From contig JACPWG010000185.1 in the NCBI GenBank assembly GCA_016197205.1, forward strand, positions 1 to 64,000: a stretch of DNA of 64,000 nt, in the 5' to 3' direction. The stretch comes from Planctomycetota bacterium (GTDB lineage: Bacteria > Planctomycetota > MHYJ01 > WSZJ01 > JACPWG01). The position numbers were made by a program, and so were the translations under genes. The stretch's first letter is position 1. Every line of letters starts with the position of its first letter. The notes under the pieces were generated by a model. It was not told where the DNA came from and made no database searches. It saw only the letters and a list, made by a program, of their open reading frames with translations. Positions 34,936-42,986 of this stretch are shown piece by piece.

Positions 34936-35880
34936 TCACTTGCCCCCGTGCTTCAGGACCCGCTCCAGGAACTCCGCTTCGCCGCCGAGGCCGTGCTTCC
35001 GGTAGTACTCGATCAGGCGGCGATCGCGTGCGGGCAGCTCGAAGCCGAAGAACCACGAAAGTTTTTTTTCATCCAGCGGGCAGAAGTGGATCGGGTGCCG
35101 GTCGCTCTCGTCGAGCGAGTTGGAGCCGTTCATCGAGCACTCGTAAAAGATGCAGTGATCGACGCCGAAGATGTGCCCGACCTCGTGGTTCATGAGCTGG
35201 AGCGTGCGCCACAAGAGCCGCTCGCGCGGCTCGCCGAGTCGCTGCGTCGAGTAGACCCCGACGCGCGAGCCCTCGCTTCCCAGGCCGAAGACGAAGTTGA
35301 GCCCGGACGAGAAGAGGTCCTGGTCGGTGAAGGCGACGTAGGCGATGACACCCGGCGGCACTTCCTTGGCGAGCGCGTCGAGGACCCGATCGGCGTTGTA
35401 CTGGCCCCGGCGCTCGACCCAGGTCCGCGCGGGGAAGGCGTGGGCCGGGGCGACTTCCGTGCGGGTCGCGAAGAAGGCCTCGCCGTACTCGCGCATGGCC
35501 TCCAGGAGGTCCGCGTGGTCCTTGGCGAAGTCGCCGAGGGGGACGAGGAGGATGCGCGAGTCGGGCTTGGGCCGGTCGGCCTCCATCTCCTCGCGGTATT
35601 CGTCGAAGGTTTCGCCCGGTTCCTTGAAGCGCGCGAGCCAGTCGCCGGCCCGCGCTTTGCCCATCCGGGTCCAGTCGGCGTCCTGGCCGGCGAAGGCCTT
35701 GTACACCAGCTCTTTTTTTGCCTGGAGCTGCTTCGGGGAGAGCGGCGGCTCGTCCTCGTCGTCGTCCGCGCGGAGGGCGGCCGTGCAGGCGAGGGCGGCG
35801 ACGAGGGCCAGGGCGGCTGCGCCCGCGGTGGCGGCGGCGCCTCTCGGACCGCCGCGAAGGGTTGCGGGAGACGTGGGCAT
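34936..35880 (-). CDS. Secreted archaemetzincin-like metalloprotease
   Basis: The start at 35880 gives 314 residues with a twin-Arg-free Sec-like leader (residues 1-37, ending near AALRADD). The zinc motif is HEVGHIFGVDHC with the third His, followed by a C-x4-C-x-M block (CIFYECSM), which defines archaemetzincins. About 17 residues later CPLD has only the first of the usual two C-terminal cysteines. YVAFTDQDLF and GVYSTQRL are family strands. Most archaemetzincins are about 180-200 residues and cytoplasmic. This one has a signal peptide and an extra N-terminal region (about 40-110). It may be an exported protease. Confidence 0.88.
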   Translation of the reverse strand: MPTSPATLRGGPRGAAATAGAAALALVAALACTAALRADDDEDEPPLSPKQLQAKKELVYKAFAGQDADWTRMGKARAGDWLARFKEPGETFDEYREEMEADRPKPDSRILLVPLGDFAKDHADLLEAMREYGEAFFATRTEVAPAHAFPARTWVERRGQYNADRVLDALAKEVPPGVIAYVAFTDQDLFSSGLNFVFGLGSEGSRVGVYSTQRLGEPRERLLWRTLQLMNHEVGHIFGVDHCIFYECSMNGSNSLDESDRHPIHFCPLDEKKLSWFFGFELPARDRRLIEYYRKHGLGGEAEFLERVLKHGGK

Positions 35881-35985
35881 GCGTGTGCTCCGATGGAATT
35901 CGTGGGGTCGTTCGATTCCTGCTCCGCTAATCGTTCGAAGTTCGTTTTCTTGCGACAATTCGACTTTGGTCGAACGCCACGAAAA

Positions 35986-36043
35986 CCACAGATTTCACGG
36001 ATTCAACGAGATTACGCAGATTACGAATCTGTGAAATCTGTGG
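35986..36043. repeat. Inverted repeat with CCACAGATTTCAC arms
   Basis: CCACAGATTTCAC at 35986 and GTGAAATCTGTGG at 36031 are perfect 13-bp arms. Between them lie GATTACGCAGATTACG-like degenerate copies of the same unit. It lies between moaE and the archaemetzincin gene. Confidence 0.75.
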
Positions 36044-36064
36044 TTCCGTCGTCGCTTGGCTGCG

Positions 36065-36084
36065 GCCCCGCCGCGCTGCGGGGC
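36065..36084 (-). terminator. Hairpin directly behind the moaE stop codon
   Basis: GCCCCGC and GCGGGGC pair around six bases immediately after the TGA stop on the minus strand. No T tract follows, so this is a candidate 3'-end structure rather than a classical terminator. Confidence 0.5.
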
Positions 36085-36489
36085 TCACTTCCCGACCCAG
36101 GCTTCGCCCCCTTCGAAGGACTCTTTCTTCCAAATCGGGACCACGCTCTTGAGCTGCTCGATCGCGTGGCGGCATGCGGCGAAGGCCGCATCCCGATGAG
36201 GCGCGGCCACCGCGATGCCGACGGAAATCTCGCCGATGGCGAGGGAGCCGAGCCGGTGGACCATCGCGACGCGCGCGCCCGGCCATTTCTTGGCGATGTC
36301 GACCTGGATCTCCTGCATCTGGGCGAGCGCCATCGGGCGATAGGCCTCGTAGGCGAGGCGAGTGACTTTTCGCCCTTCGTTCTGGTCTCGGACGGTTCCC
36401 TGGAAGGTCGTGAGGGCGCCGCAGTCCGGTCCGGCGACGAGCGAGACGAGACGCGGGATGTCGATCGGTTCGGTCGTGAGGTCGATCAT
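36085..36489 (-). CDS. moaE: Molybdopterin synthase catalytic subunit MoaE
   Basis: The 134-residue product converts cyclic pyranopterin monophosphate to molybdopterin with sulfur from MoaD. Family blocks are CGALTTFQGTVRD, LAYEAYRPMA, RLGSLAIGEISVGIAVAAPHRDAAF and LKSVVPIWKKE, the last with the active-site lysines. Length is near the usual 140-150. No clear Shine-Dalgarno precedes the ATG. moaD lies 90 bases upstream on the same strand. The rest of the cofactor pathway is not in this window. Confidence 0.94.
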   Translation of the reverse strand: MIDLTTEPIDIPRLVSLVAGPDCGALTTFQGTVRDQNEGRKVTRLAYEAYRPMALAQMQEIQVDIAKKWPGARVAMVHRLGSLAIGEISVGIAVAAPHRDAAFAACRHAIEQLKSVVPIWKKESFEGGEAWVGK

Positions 36490-36578
36490 GGAGGTAGGCC
36501 ACGCTTCCAAGAGGGGTTTTCGGGGGTGGGTCGGGACGCGACGATGGCGGGCATGCGACCGTCGGCGAGCCGTCTCCT

Positions 36579-36827
36579 TCACCCGCCGCTGACCGGCGGA
36601 ATGAGGGCGAGCTCGTCGGTCTCGCGGAGGACGTAGGCGCCGGGCACGAATTCCTGGTTGGCGGCGACGCGGACGGCGGCAAGGAGCGGCGCCGCGCGCG
36701 GATGTTCGCGGGCCAGGAGGGCCAGGAGCTCGGCGGCGGTGGTCCCGGGTGCGACGTCGAGCGCGATTTCCTCGGCGGCGAGTCGTTCGCGGACGGCGGC
36801 GAAGAGCTTGACCCGGATCGAGGGCAT
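36579..36827 (-). CDS. moaD: Molybdopterin synthase sulfur-carrier subunit MoaD
   Basis: An 82-residue ubiquitin-like protein ending PPVSGG. The C-terminal Gly-Gly is adenylated and thiocarboxylated by MoeB-type enzymes. It starts MPSIRVKLFAAVRERL, the usual beta-grasp opening, and has the LALIPPVSGG end found in nearly all MoaD proteins. A GGAGG-containing leader (GGACCTC reversed) precedes the ATG. It forms a two-gene unit with moaE. Confidence 0.93.
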   Translation of the reverse strand: MPSIRVKLFAAVRERLAAEEIALDVAPGTTAAELLALLAREHPRAAPLLAAVRVAANQEFVPGAYVLRETDELALIPPVSGG

Positions 36828-37083
36828 GAGGTCCTCCGAGGGGGACGGGCGGCGCGGGGCTTTGGCGCGTGGGGTTCTCCGGGGTCACTCGCGCCTGCGG
36901 ACCAGGGCTCCAGGAGAACAGCATACTCTAGCCTTGCGCGGCCGGTCGGGTCAAGGAAGAGGAATTCGGTAAAGTCCTCCGGCATAGGTGCCGATAAAAA
37001 TGGACGGAAGCCGCAACCTGCGGTCCCCCCCGCACGCCGGGCTCGTACTTGGTCCCCACCAGCATCTGCAAGGAGGGTCGGTC

Positions 37084-38169
37084 GTGGTGAACGCGATCCA
37101 TCGGTCCACGGGAACGACTTTTCGCAAGGCCCGGAAGGCCGCGGTTGAGCAGGCGGCGGGCGCCCCGATGTCGGGAGAGCTGAAGTCCCCCACGCTCGGG
37201 TCCCAACTGGAGCCGCTCTTCGGCGCGTGGATCAACCAGGACCACCGCTCCTCGGAAGTCTCCATCGTCGTCGTGGCACGCCACGGCGCGCCCGGCCACG
37301 TGCAGTTCGCGGCTTTCTTCGTCGAGGACGGTCTCGGGCTCGTCGAGTGCTTCGGCAACTCGAGCTGCCCGGAGTCGAGCTTCCTGCGCCTCGTCCGCGC
37401 CCCGCACCTTCTCGGCACCGCCGCCCCGTTCGCCCCCTGCGAGCTCCTGGTCGCGCAAGAGCTGGTCCTTGGCGGCGCGGAGCTGGCCCGGAAGTCGGGG
37501 ATCGCGTTGCCGCGTGAGTTCGCCTCGATGGTCTGGATCGTCGGCGAGCTGCCGCCGGGCGACGTGCTGCCGCGCGAGCTCTTCCCCACGGGCGAGGACA
37601 TGCTGACGCTGGGCATCTTCGAAGGGGACAAGGGGCGCCCGACCGTGGCCGACCGCATCGCCCTGATCGGCGACCCGATCGATCGGCTGCGCCAGGTCGC
37701 CCGCACCTCCGGCTCCGCCTTCACGCCCGTCTTCGATCGGCCGGGGCCGGAGTACGGCGTCGAGCCGCCGGCCGACGGCTGCGGCACCGAACTGCCCCCC
37801 GGGATGGAGCCGATGGTCCTGACCTCCGTCCACTTCGAGCACGGCGACCCGGAGGACGCGCTGCTCCGGCTGCGCGGCCTCCTCGACCTCGAGATCGAGC
37901 GCAGCCAACCCGATTGCTCGCGGTTCGCCTGGGTGCGCAAATACCCCGCGGGCCACTGGAACGTCTCCCCCGCCGACGCCGACGCGCGGCAGGTGCTCGG
38001 ACACGTGACCGTGACGTCGAAGGAAGTCGTTGCCGAAGTGAAGACGCGCGCGTGGGGCGAGGTCGTGCGGCGGATGATGGTCGCGGCCGGCGGCGGCTGC
38101 CTGCGGTATCACGGCACCCAGTATCGCGACCCGGTGCCCGAAATCGTCGAAGCGGTCAAGACCCGGTGA
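37084..38169 (+). CDS. Conserved-looking hypothetical protein
   Basis: I do not recognise this protein. The frame is open from 36988, but AAGGAGGG at about 37071-37077 points to GTG at 37084 or 37087 as the start, giving about 361 residues. It is probably soluble and cytoplasmic, with no signal peptide or membrane helix. Visible blocks are SEVSIVVVARHGAPGHVQ, EDGLGLVECFGNSSCPESSF, SMVWIVGELPPGDVLP, LRGLLDLEIERSQPDCSRFAW, and a C-terminal LGHVTVTSKEVVAEVKT. Steady use of GC at third positions supports real coding. No neighbour suggests a function. Confidence 0.7.
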   Translation: MVNAIHRSTGTTFRKARKAAVEQAAGAPMSGELKSPTLGSQLEPLFGAWINQDHRSSEVSIVVVARHGAPGHVQFAAFFVEDGLGLVECFGNSSCPESSFLRLVRAPHLLGTAAPFAPCELLVAQELVLGGAELARKSGIALPREFASMVWIVGELPPGDVLPRELFPTGEDMLTLGIFEGDKGRPTVADRIALIGDPIDRLRQVARTSGSAFTPVFDRPGPEYGVEPPADGCGTELPPGMEPMVLTSVHFEHGDPEDALLRLRGLLDLEIERSQPDCSRFAWVRKYPAGHWNVSPADADARQVLGHVTVTSKEVVAEVKTRAWGEVVRRMMVAAGGGCLRYHGTQYRDPVPEIVEAVKTR

Positions 38170-38430
38170 GCGCGGGCGTGACCCCGCGTCCCCGACTCCT
38201 TCCTCCTGTCCCACCGGCCTTTCCCGAGCCGCTTGCGAGCGGGAGCGAGCGGTCGACGGCGACCCTGCCGACGGCCGTCTCGCTCCCCCTCGATGCCCCC
38301 GCCGTCCCTGCCGCGTCGCCGGCGTCTCCTCCCCCGCCCGCCGCTCCCGAGGGCTCCCCGCACTCCAACATTGACGCGGCCCCCGCTTCCCGCGCATAAT
38401 AGCCGCTCCAGTTGCAGAGGAGCGCCGAGC

Positions 38431-38805
38431 ATGCCGGGAAAACCGAAGGTCCTCATCGCGGACGACGAGCCGGGGAATCGCGAGCTCCTCTTGACGATGT
38501 GCGAGGGGATGGGCCTGGACGCGGTGACGGTGGTCGACGGCCGGGAGGCGGTGGAGCGCCTGGAAATGGAGTCGTTCGACCTCGTGGTGACGGACCTCCA
38601 CATGCCCTACCGGAACGGCGACGAGGTCGCGCGTGCGACGCGCCGTCTTCGCCCGCACGCCAAGGTGCTGGTCCTCTCCGCGAGCTGGACCGAGGAGGAG
38701 CGCGCCCGCGCCTCGGAAATCCCGTGCGACGCGTTCATGTCGAAGCCCTTCGAAGTCCCGGAGGTCCTCGATACGGTGCGCCGCTTCCTGAAGCTCGAGT
38801 CGTAA
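38431..38805 (+). CDS. Single-domain response regulator (CheY-like receiver)
   Basis: A 124-residue receiver domain without an output domain. The acidic pocket is D11, D12 and E13, the phospho-acceptor is D55 in VVTDLHMP, the switch Ser is S83 in LVLSAS, and the conserved lysine is K105 in MSKPFE. No histidine kinase is adjacent. A GAGG ribosome site precedes the ATG. The TAA stop lies in GTAAG, directly followed by a small inverted-repeat element. Confidence 0.93.
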   Translation: MPGKPKVLIADDEPGNRELLLTMCEGMGLDAVTVVDGREAVERLEMESFDLVVTDLHMPYRNGDEVARATRRLRPHAKVLVLSASWTEEERARASEIPCDAFMSKPFEVPEVLDTVRRFLKLES

Positions 38806-38806
38806 G

Positions 38807-38864
38807 CGCCCGCGCAAGAATTCGGCAGGGTTCAAACCAGGGTAACAACCTTTTTGCGCGGGCG
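38807..38864. repeat. 58-bp inverted-repeat element behind the response regulator stop
   Basis: The ends CGCCCGCGCAA and TTGCGCGGGCG are perfect 11-bp inverted repeats, separated by an AATTCGGCAGGGTTCAAAC-type core. Flanks are GTAAG (containing the TAA stop) and CTAAC. Only one copy is seen in the window. Confidence 0.65.
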
Positions 38865-38968
38865 CTAACGCCAGGGGCCGCCCCACACGGCAGGGTCGAG
38901 TCGGGCGAGGCGGGGGGAACGGGGGAACGGGGCGCCCGCCATCGCTCGCCGTGAGGGACCCTTCCGGC

Positions 38969-40987
38969 ATGCACCTCGCCGAGATCGACGCGACCGGCCC
39001 CTTCGCGCACCTCGCGCTCATCGCCGTCGCGGCGGCGAGCCTGCTCGTCGCCGCGGGGACCGGAGAGAGGCTCCTCCGCTGGGCGAACCTTCTGCGCGAC
39101 GCGCCTGACGAAGAGCGTTTCTTGTTCGGGCTCGGGCTTGGGCTCGGACTCGTTTCCCTGACCACGCTCGGCCTCGGCCTCGCCGGCGCGCTGCATCGGG
39201 GGCTCTTTCTCCTCTTCGCGTCTGTGCTCGCGGTCCCAGGTGGAGCGAATGCGGTCCGGTGGGCGGTCGTCGCGGGCCGGCGCGCGCGGGCCTTTCTTCG
39301 CGAGGCGCCCGCCGACGAACGGGTCGTTGCCGTCCTCTGCCTCGTCTTCGCCTTGCCGGCCCTGCTCCTCTCGGGCTTTCCTCCGCTCGATTACGACGAC
39401 TTGGAGTACCATCTGGGCGCGCCCACGCGCTATCTCGAAGAGGGAAGGATTTCCTTTTGGCCGACCGTCGTGTACGCGGCCTTCCCCCTCAACTCCGAGA
39501 TGTGGACGCTCGCCGGGATGGTGGTGGCCGGGTCGGCCTGGAAAGGGGCGCTCTTCGGCAAGGCCGTGAACGCCTGGCTGTGCCTTGCGCTGGCCGGCGG
39601 CACCGCCGCGCTCGGGCGCCGCTTCCTGTCGCGCTCGGCGGGCCTCTACGCGGCCGCCTTCCTGCTTTGCTGCGTCGAGACCGGCATCTACCCGCTCCGC
39701 AACTACGTCGAGCCGTACCTGGCCCTGCAATCCCTGCTGGCGCTCCACGCCTTTCTCGGCTTCGTCCTCGGCGCTCCGCCCGCCTCGGCGGCACCGGGCC
39801 CTCCGGCGCCGCTCTCGGGCCTGCGCGCGCTCGTCGTCGCGGCCCTGGCGACGGGCTTCGCCATCGGGTGCAAGTACCCGGCCGTGCTCTTCCTTCTCTG
39901 CCCGCTGGGCCTGGGGCTTCTTTTCCACGCGTACGCGGCCCCCCTTTCCCGCACCCTGCGCTCCGGCCTCCTCCATGCGCTCCTCTACGCCGCGCTCGCG
40001 CTCCTGCCCGCCTTGCCCTGGCTGGCGCGGAACGCCGTCGATACGGGAAATCCCGTGTACCCGCTCCTCGGCGGGCCTCTCGGCGGACGCGACTGGTCGG
40101 CGGAACAGGAGGCGCGCTTCCGCGAGGCCCACCGGCCGCGCGGCACGCTCCTCGACTGCGCGTCCGGCCTCGCCGCGGCGGCGTACGAACCCCCCTTCCG
40201 CCTTTCGCTCCTCCTCGTGGCCTTCCTCCCCTTTCTCGCGTGCACCCGCCCCTGGCCCCCCGCTCTTCGCTGGCTCGGGGCGTACACGGCCCTCGGCGTC
40301 GCGCTCTGGTGGCTCTTCACCCACCGGATCGACCGCTTCCTGTACCCCCTCTTCCCCGCCTTCGCGTTGCTGTCGGCGGCGGGGCTGACGGCCGCGGCGG
40401 TACGCCTCCGCGTCCTACGGGCCGGGGCCCTGCTCCTCTTGTGCTTTTACGTCGTCGTATACGGCGTTCAGCTCGCGAGCCCGTACCTGCCGGTCGCGCT
40501 CGGACTCTCGTCCGTTTCCGAGACCCTCTCGAAACAGCTCCCGGGCTTCGCCGCCCTACGGGACCTACCTGCGTCCGTGCCGACGACCGGGCGCGTGCTG
40601 CTCGTCGGGGAGGACCGCACCTTCTACTGCCCGCGTACCTCGCTGGCCGCGACCGTCTTTGACCGTAACCCGCTTGTGGTTGCGCTCGACGAAGGCCGCG
40701 GGCCGGAGGCGCTCCGCGCAGTGCTCCGCGGCGCGGGCGTCACGCACGTCTACGTCGGGTGGTCGGAGGTCGAGCGGCTGAACGCCACCTACACGTTTCG
40801 CTGGGGGGATGCGGGCGCGCGCAAACCGGGCTTCTGGTCGCTTCGGTCGCGCGACGAGTTCCTGGCGCGGACCGCGGGGGTGCTCGAGCGCGTGCGGGAC
40901 TGGCAGGTCTGGGAGCCCGTGCCGGCCGACGGCGGCGGCGAGGCGTCGCTCGAGGGCTGGTGGGGAGAGCTGTACCGCGTGAAATGA
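38969..40987 (+). CDS. Polytopic GT-C-like membrane protein
   Basis: A protein of about 672 residues with 10-12 hydrophobic segments. LDYDDLEYHLGAPTRYLEEGRI near residue 140 resembles the first periplasmic loop of GT-C enzymes (DxD/E after the first helix, as in ArnT/PMT family 39). AIGCKYPAVLF and LPWLARNAVDTGNPVYPLLGG are typical of this uncharacterised bacterial group. It may transfer a sugar from a lipid carrier to a protein or glycan. The C-terminal 150 residues form a soluble domain. A GTG at 38951 is an alternative start. A Rho-independent terminator follows. Confidence 0.82.
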   Translation: MHLAEIDATGPFAHLALIAVAAASLLVAAGTGERLLRWANLLRDAPDEERFLFGLGLGLGLVSLTTLGLGLAGALHRGLFLLFASVLAVPGGANAVRWAVVAGRRARAFLREAPADERVVAVLCLVFALPALLLSGFPPLDYDDLEYHLGAPTRYLEEGRISFWPTVVYAAFPLNSEMWTLAGMVVAGSAWKGALFGKAVNAWLCLALAGGTAALGRRFLSRSAGLYAAAFLLCCVETGIYPLRNYVEPYLALQSLLALHAFLGFVLGAPPASAAPGPPAPLSGLRALVVAALATGFAIGCKYPAVLFLLCPLGLGLLFHAYAAPLSRTLRSGLLHALLYAALALLPALPWLARNAVDTGNPVYPLLGGPLGGRDWSAEQEARFREAHRPRGTLLDCASGLAAAAYEPPFRLSLLLVAFLPFLACTRPWPPALRWLGAYTALGVALWWLFTHRIDRFLYPLFPAFALLSAAGLTAAAVRLRVLRAGALLLLCFYVVVYGVQLASPYLPVALGLSSVSETLSKQLPGFAALRDLPASVPTTGRVLLVGEDRTFYCPRTSLAATVFDRNPLVVALDEGRGPEALRAVLRGAGVTHVYVGWSEVERLNATYTFRWGDAGARKPGFWSLRSRDEFLARTAGVLERVRDWQVWEPVPADGGGEASLEGWWGELYRVK

Positions 40988-41011
40988 CGGAGCGCGGCGT
41001 CGGAGCGCGGG

Positions 41012-41036
41012 CCGGCGGCTCGCCGGTTATTTTTTT
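41012..41036 (+). terminator. Rho-independent terminator
   Basis: CCGGCG GCT CGCCGG is a 6-bp GC stem with a 3-base loop, followed by TTATTTTTTT. It serves the plus-strand GT-C gene and overlaps the last codons of the convergent TRAP gene. Confidence 0.8.
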
Positions 41037-42049
41037 GCCCGCAGCTCTTCGAGTACGCGGTGAACCTCGTCCAGCAGCTCCTGCGTGTAGATCTTGCCGA
41101 CGAGGTCACGGCTGACGCGCTCGGCGATCTTGCCGAACTCGGCCCGGGTGGGCTCGTCCGGCGCGACGAGCTCGATGCCTTTTTCCCGGAGGACCTTGAT
41201 CGACTCGACGTTTTCTTTTCGGGCCTGCTCCAGCAGTTTGCGGCCGTAGACGGCGCCGAGGTCGCGGAGGAGCTGCTGGTGCTCGGGAGACAACCGATCG
41301 AAGGTCTTTTTCTGGACCGTGAGCACGACCAGGGCGTCCGCGATCGGGATGTCGGTCATGGTGTGCACGCGGGTGGACCACTGGAGCGCGATGGCGCCGA
41401 TCGGGGAGATGTAGACCGTGTCGATGAGGCCCGTCTGGAGCGAGGTGAGGACGTCGGGGAGCGCGAGCGGGATGGGATCGACGCCGCACGTCCGAAACGC
41501 GCTTTCGGCCACCGCGTCCCCTTCCCAGACCCACACCTTGCTCGCGCGCAGGTCCTCGACCGAGCGGACCGGATGGGTCGAGAAGAGATAGACCGACCCG
41601 GCGTCCCCCCAACCGAGGGCGACGTAGCCGGCCTCTTCCAGCCGTTTTTCCATGCGCGGGCAGATGACCGCGCGCACGGCGTCGACCTCGCGCTCGTCGC
41701 GGTAGAGATAGGGCAGGTCCAGGATGCGCGACTCGGGCAGGAGTTCGGAGAGGCCGACGCTCGTGAGCGCGGCGGCCTGGAGCTGTCCGATCTTGATCTT
41801 TTTGAGAGCCGCCTTCTCGTCCCCCACGACGCCGCCGGGGTAGAACTTGAAGCCGACCTTTCCGTCGGTCTTCGCGCGCACCTCGCGGTCCATCTCGGCG
41901 AAGACGTTCATCCAGGTGGACCCCTCGGGCGCGAGCGTCGCTGTCTTGAATTCGACGGGGTCGTCGGCGGAGGCGCCGGGACCGGTCAGGGAAAGGAGCG
42001 CGGCGAGGAGGACCAGCGTCATGCGCGCGAGCCGGGGGAGCTTCGTCAT
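41027..42049 (-). CDS. TRAP transporter solute-binding protein, DctP family
   Basis: The ATG at 42049 gives 340 residues with a Sec signal peptide (LVLLAALLSLTGPGASA). DctP features include the N-terminal FKTATLAPEGSTWMN strand, KVGFKFYPGGVVGDE, AAALTSVGLSEL and DVLTSLQTGLIDTVYISP, the TRAP_7 signature region. It binds a small acid, or possibly another ligand, outside the membrane and delivers it to DctQM. No DctQ or DctM gene is adjacent, so this is an orphan binding protein. It ends in AAAAAAATAA. The start lies just 11 bases from a family B element. Confidence 0.9.
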   Translation of the reverse strand: MTKLPRLARMTLVLLAALLSLTGPGASADDPVEFKTATLAPEGSTWMNVFAEMDREVRAKTDGKVGFKFYPGGVVGDEKAALKKIKIGQLQAAALTSVGLSELLPESRILDLPYLYRDEREVDAVRAVICPRMEKRLEEAGYVALGWGDAGSVYLFSTHPVRSVEDLRASKVWVWEGDAVAESAFRTCGVDPIPLALPDVLTSLQTGLIDTVYISPIGAIALQWSTRVHTMTDIPIADALVVLTVQKKTFDRLSPEHQQLLRDLGAVYGRKLLEQARKENVESIKVLREKGIELVAPDEPTRAEFGKIAERVSRDLVGKIYTQELLDEVHRVLEELRAKK

Positions 42050-42400
42050 GGCGAGTAAGAGCCCGTAAAAAAAATAACTCATGCAGTTCGGAAACCAGGA
42101 GTTCCTCGGGAAAAGGCTCAAGGCCCAAGGCTCAATTTTCAGAAAAGGCTCGAAGTTCAAGGCTCAGAGTGCGCGATCCCGTGCCCGGGCTACGTTCCAG
42201 GGTAGTCATGGAGAATTGAACCTTGAGCCTTGGCTGAGTCTTGAAAATTGAGCATTGAGAATTCATGTCGCCCTCCTGCGCGTCGAACGAGCGAGTTATT
42301 TTCTTACGGGCCCTAAGCCTTGCGAGCGAGAAGAAGGAAGCCCGAACCCGGATCGTAGCGCCGCGCGCCTGCCGCGACAAGCCTTTTTGAGGAGAGCCCG
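42050..42400. other. 351-bp divergent spacer occupied mostly by a family B element
   Basis: The dctP-like gene (minus) and the membrane-protein gene (plus) diverge here. Bases 42060-42312 are family B. The remaining 88 bases before the ATG at 42401 hold a TTTTTGAGGAGAG ribosome site and presumably the promoter. Confidence 0.6.
42060..42312. mobile_element. Family B MITE-like element, complete uninterrupted copy
   Basis: AGCCCGTAAAAAAAATAACT at the left and GAGTTATTTTCTTACGGGCC at the right are terminal inverted repeats. Both ends lead into TTGAGCC-rich heptads around a centre CGATCCCGTGCCCGGGC. The flanks are GTAAG (42055-42059) and CTAAG (42313-42317). The segment CTCAG at 42163-42167 is the intact counterpart of the site occupied by family A at 4243-4394. 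Confidence 0.78.
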
Positions 42401-42949
42401 ATGAAGTCGTACCTCTGGTTGGTGTTCGTGGTGGGGGCCGTCGTGTCCTGGGGGGCCTACGTGCCGACGCTCCACGAAGGGCAAAAGCTCCTTGGCGGAA
42501 GGCCGAGCGAGGGGGCGCTACGCGCGTTCCTGTGCGTGGGGGTCGCGTACTTCTGCACGGCAGTCGTCATTCCGCTCGTGCTGTTCGCGCTCAAGCTGGA
42601 GCCCGCGGAGTTCAACGTGCGCGGCGCCGGCTTCGCCACGCTGGGGGGCGCGCTCGGCGCGGCGGGCGCGCTCTGCATCATCCTGTCGATGAAGAACGGC
42701 GGGAGCCCGCTCTACGTCGCGCCGCTGGTCTTCGCGGGCGCGCCGATCATGAACGTGCTGGTCACGATGGCGTGGAAGCGGACGGAGTCGCCGAGCCCGA
42801 TGTTCTACGTGGGGATCGTGGTGGCCGCGCTCGGCGCGGGGACGGTGCTCTACTACAAGCCGGCCGAGGTCAAGGCGCCGCCCGCCGCCGGGGCCGCGGC
42901 CGCCGCGGGCACGGGCGCGAGCGAGGCCGCCGTACCGGCGCCGCATTGA
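42401..42949 (+). CDS. Small DMT/EamA-like membrane protein
   Basis: The 182-residue product has about five hydrophobic helices, beginning MKSYLWLVFVVGAVVSWGAYV. The repeated small-residue pattern (GFATLGGALGAAGALCIILSM, APIMNVLVTMAW and VGIVVAALGAGTVLYY) resembles half of a drug/metabolite transporter-superfamily protein. Five helices suggest a half-size transporter that dimerises. The C-terminal tail is Ala/Pro-rich. GAGGAGAG precedes the ATG. The substrate is unknown. Confidence 0.78.
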   Translation: MKSYLWLVFVVGAVVSWGAYVPTLHEGQKLLGGRPSEGALRAFLCVGVAYFCTAVVIPLVLFALKLEPAEFNVRGAGFATLGGALGAAGALCIILSMKNGGSPLYVAPLVFAGAPIMNVLVTMAWKRTESPSPMFYVGIVVAALGAGTVLYYKPAEVKAPPAAGAAAAAGTGASEAAVPAPH

Positions 42950-42986
42950 AAGCCGCCGGGCAGGTCGGCGGTGCGTCGGGAGGTGC

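Noticed and set aside
38170..38430. Possible coding extension between the unknown gene and the response regulator.
   Set aside because: Only Pro/Ala-rich chance frames are open and none has a start signal.
38807..38864. tRNA-like segment because of GGTTCAAACC.
   Set aside because: The motif lies in an 11-bp inverted repeat element and no acceptor or anticodon stem can be drawn.
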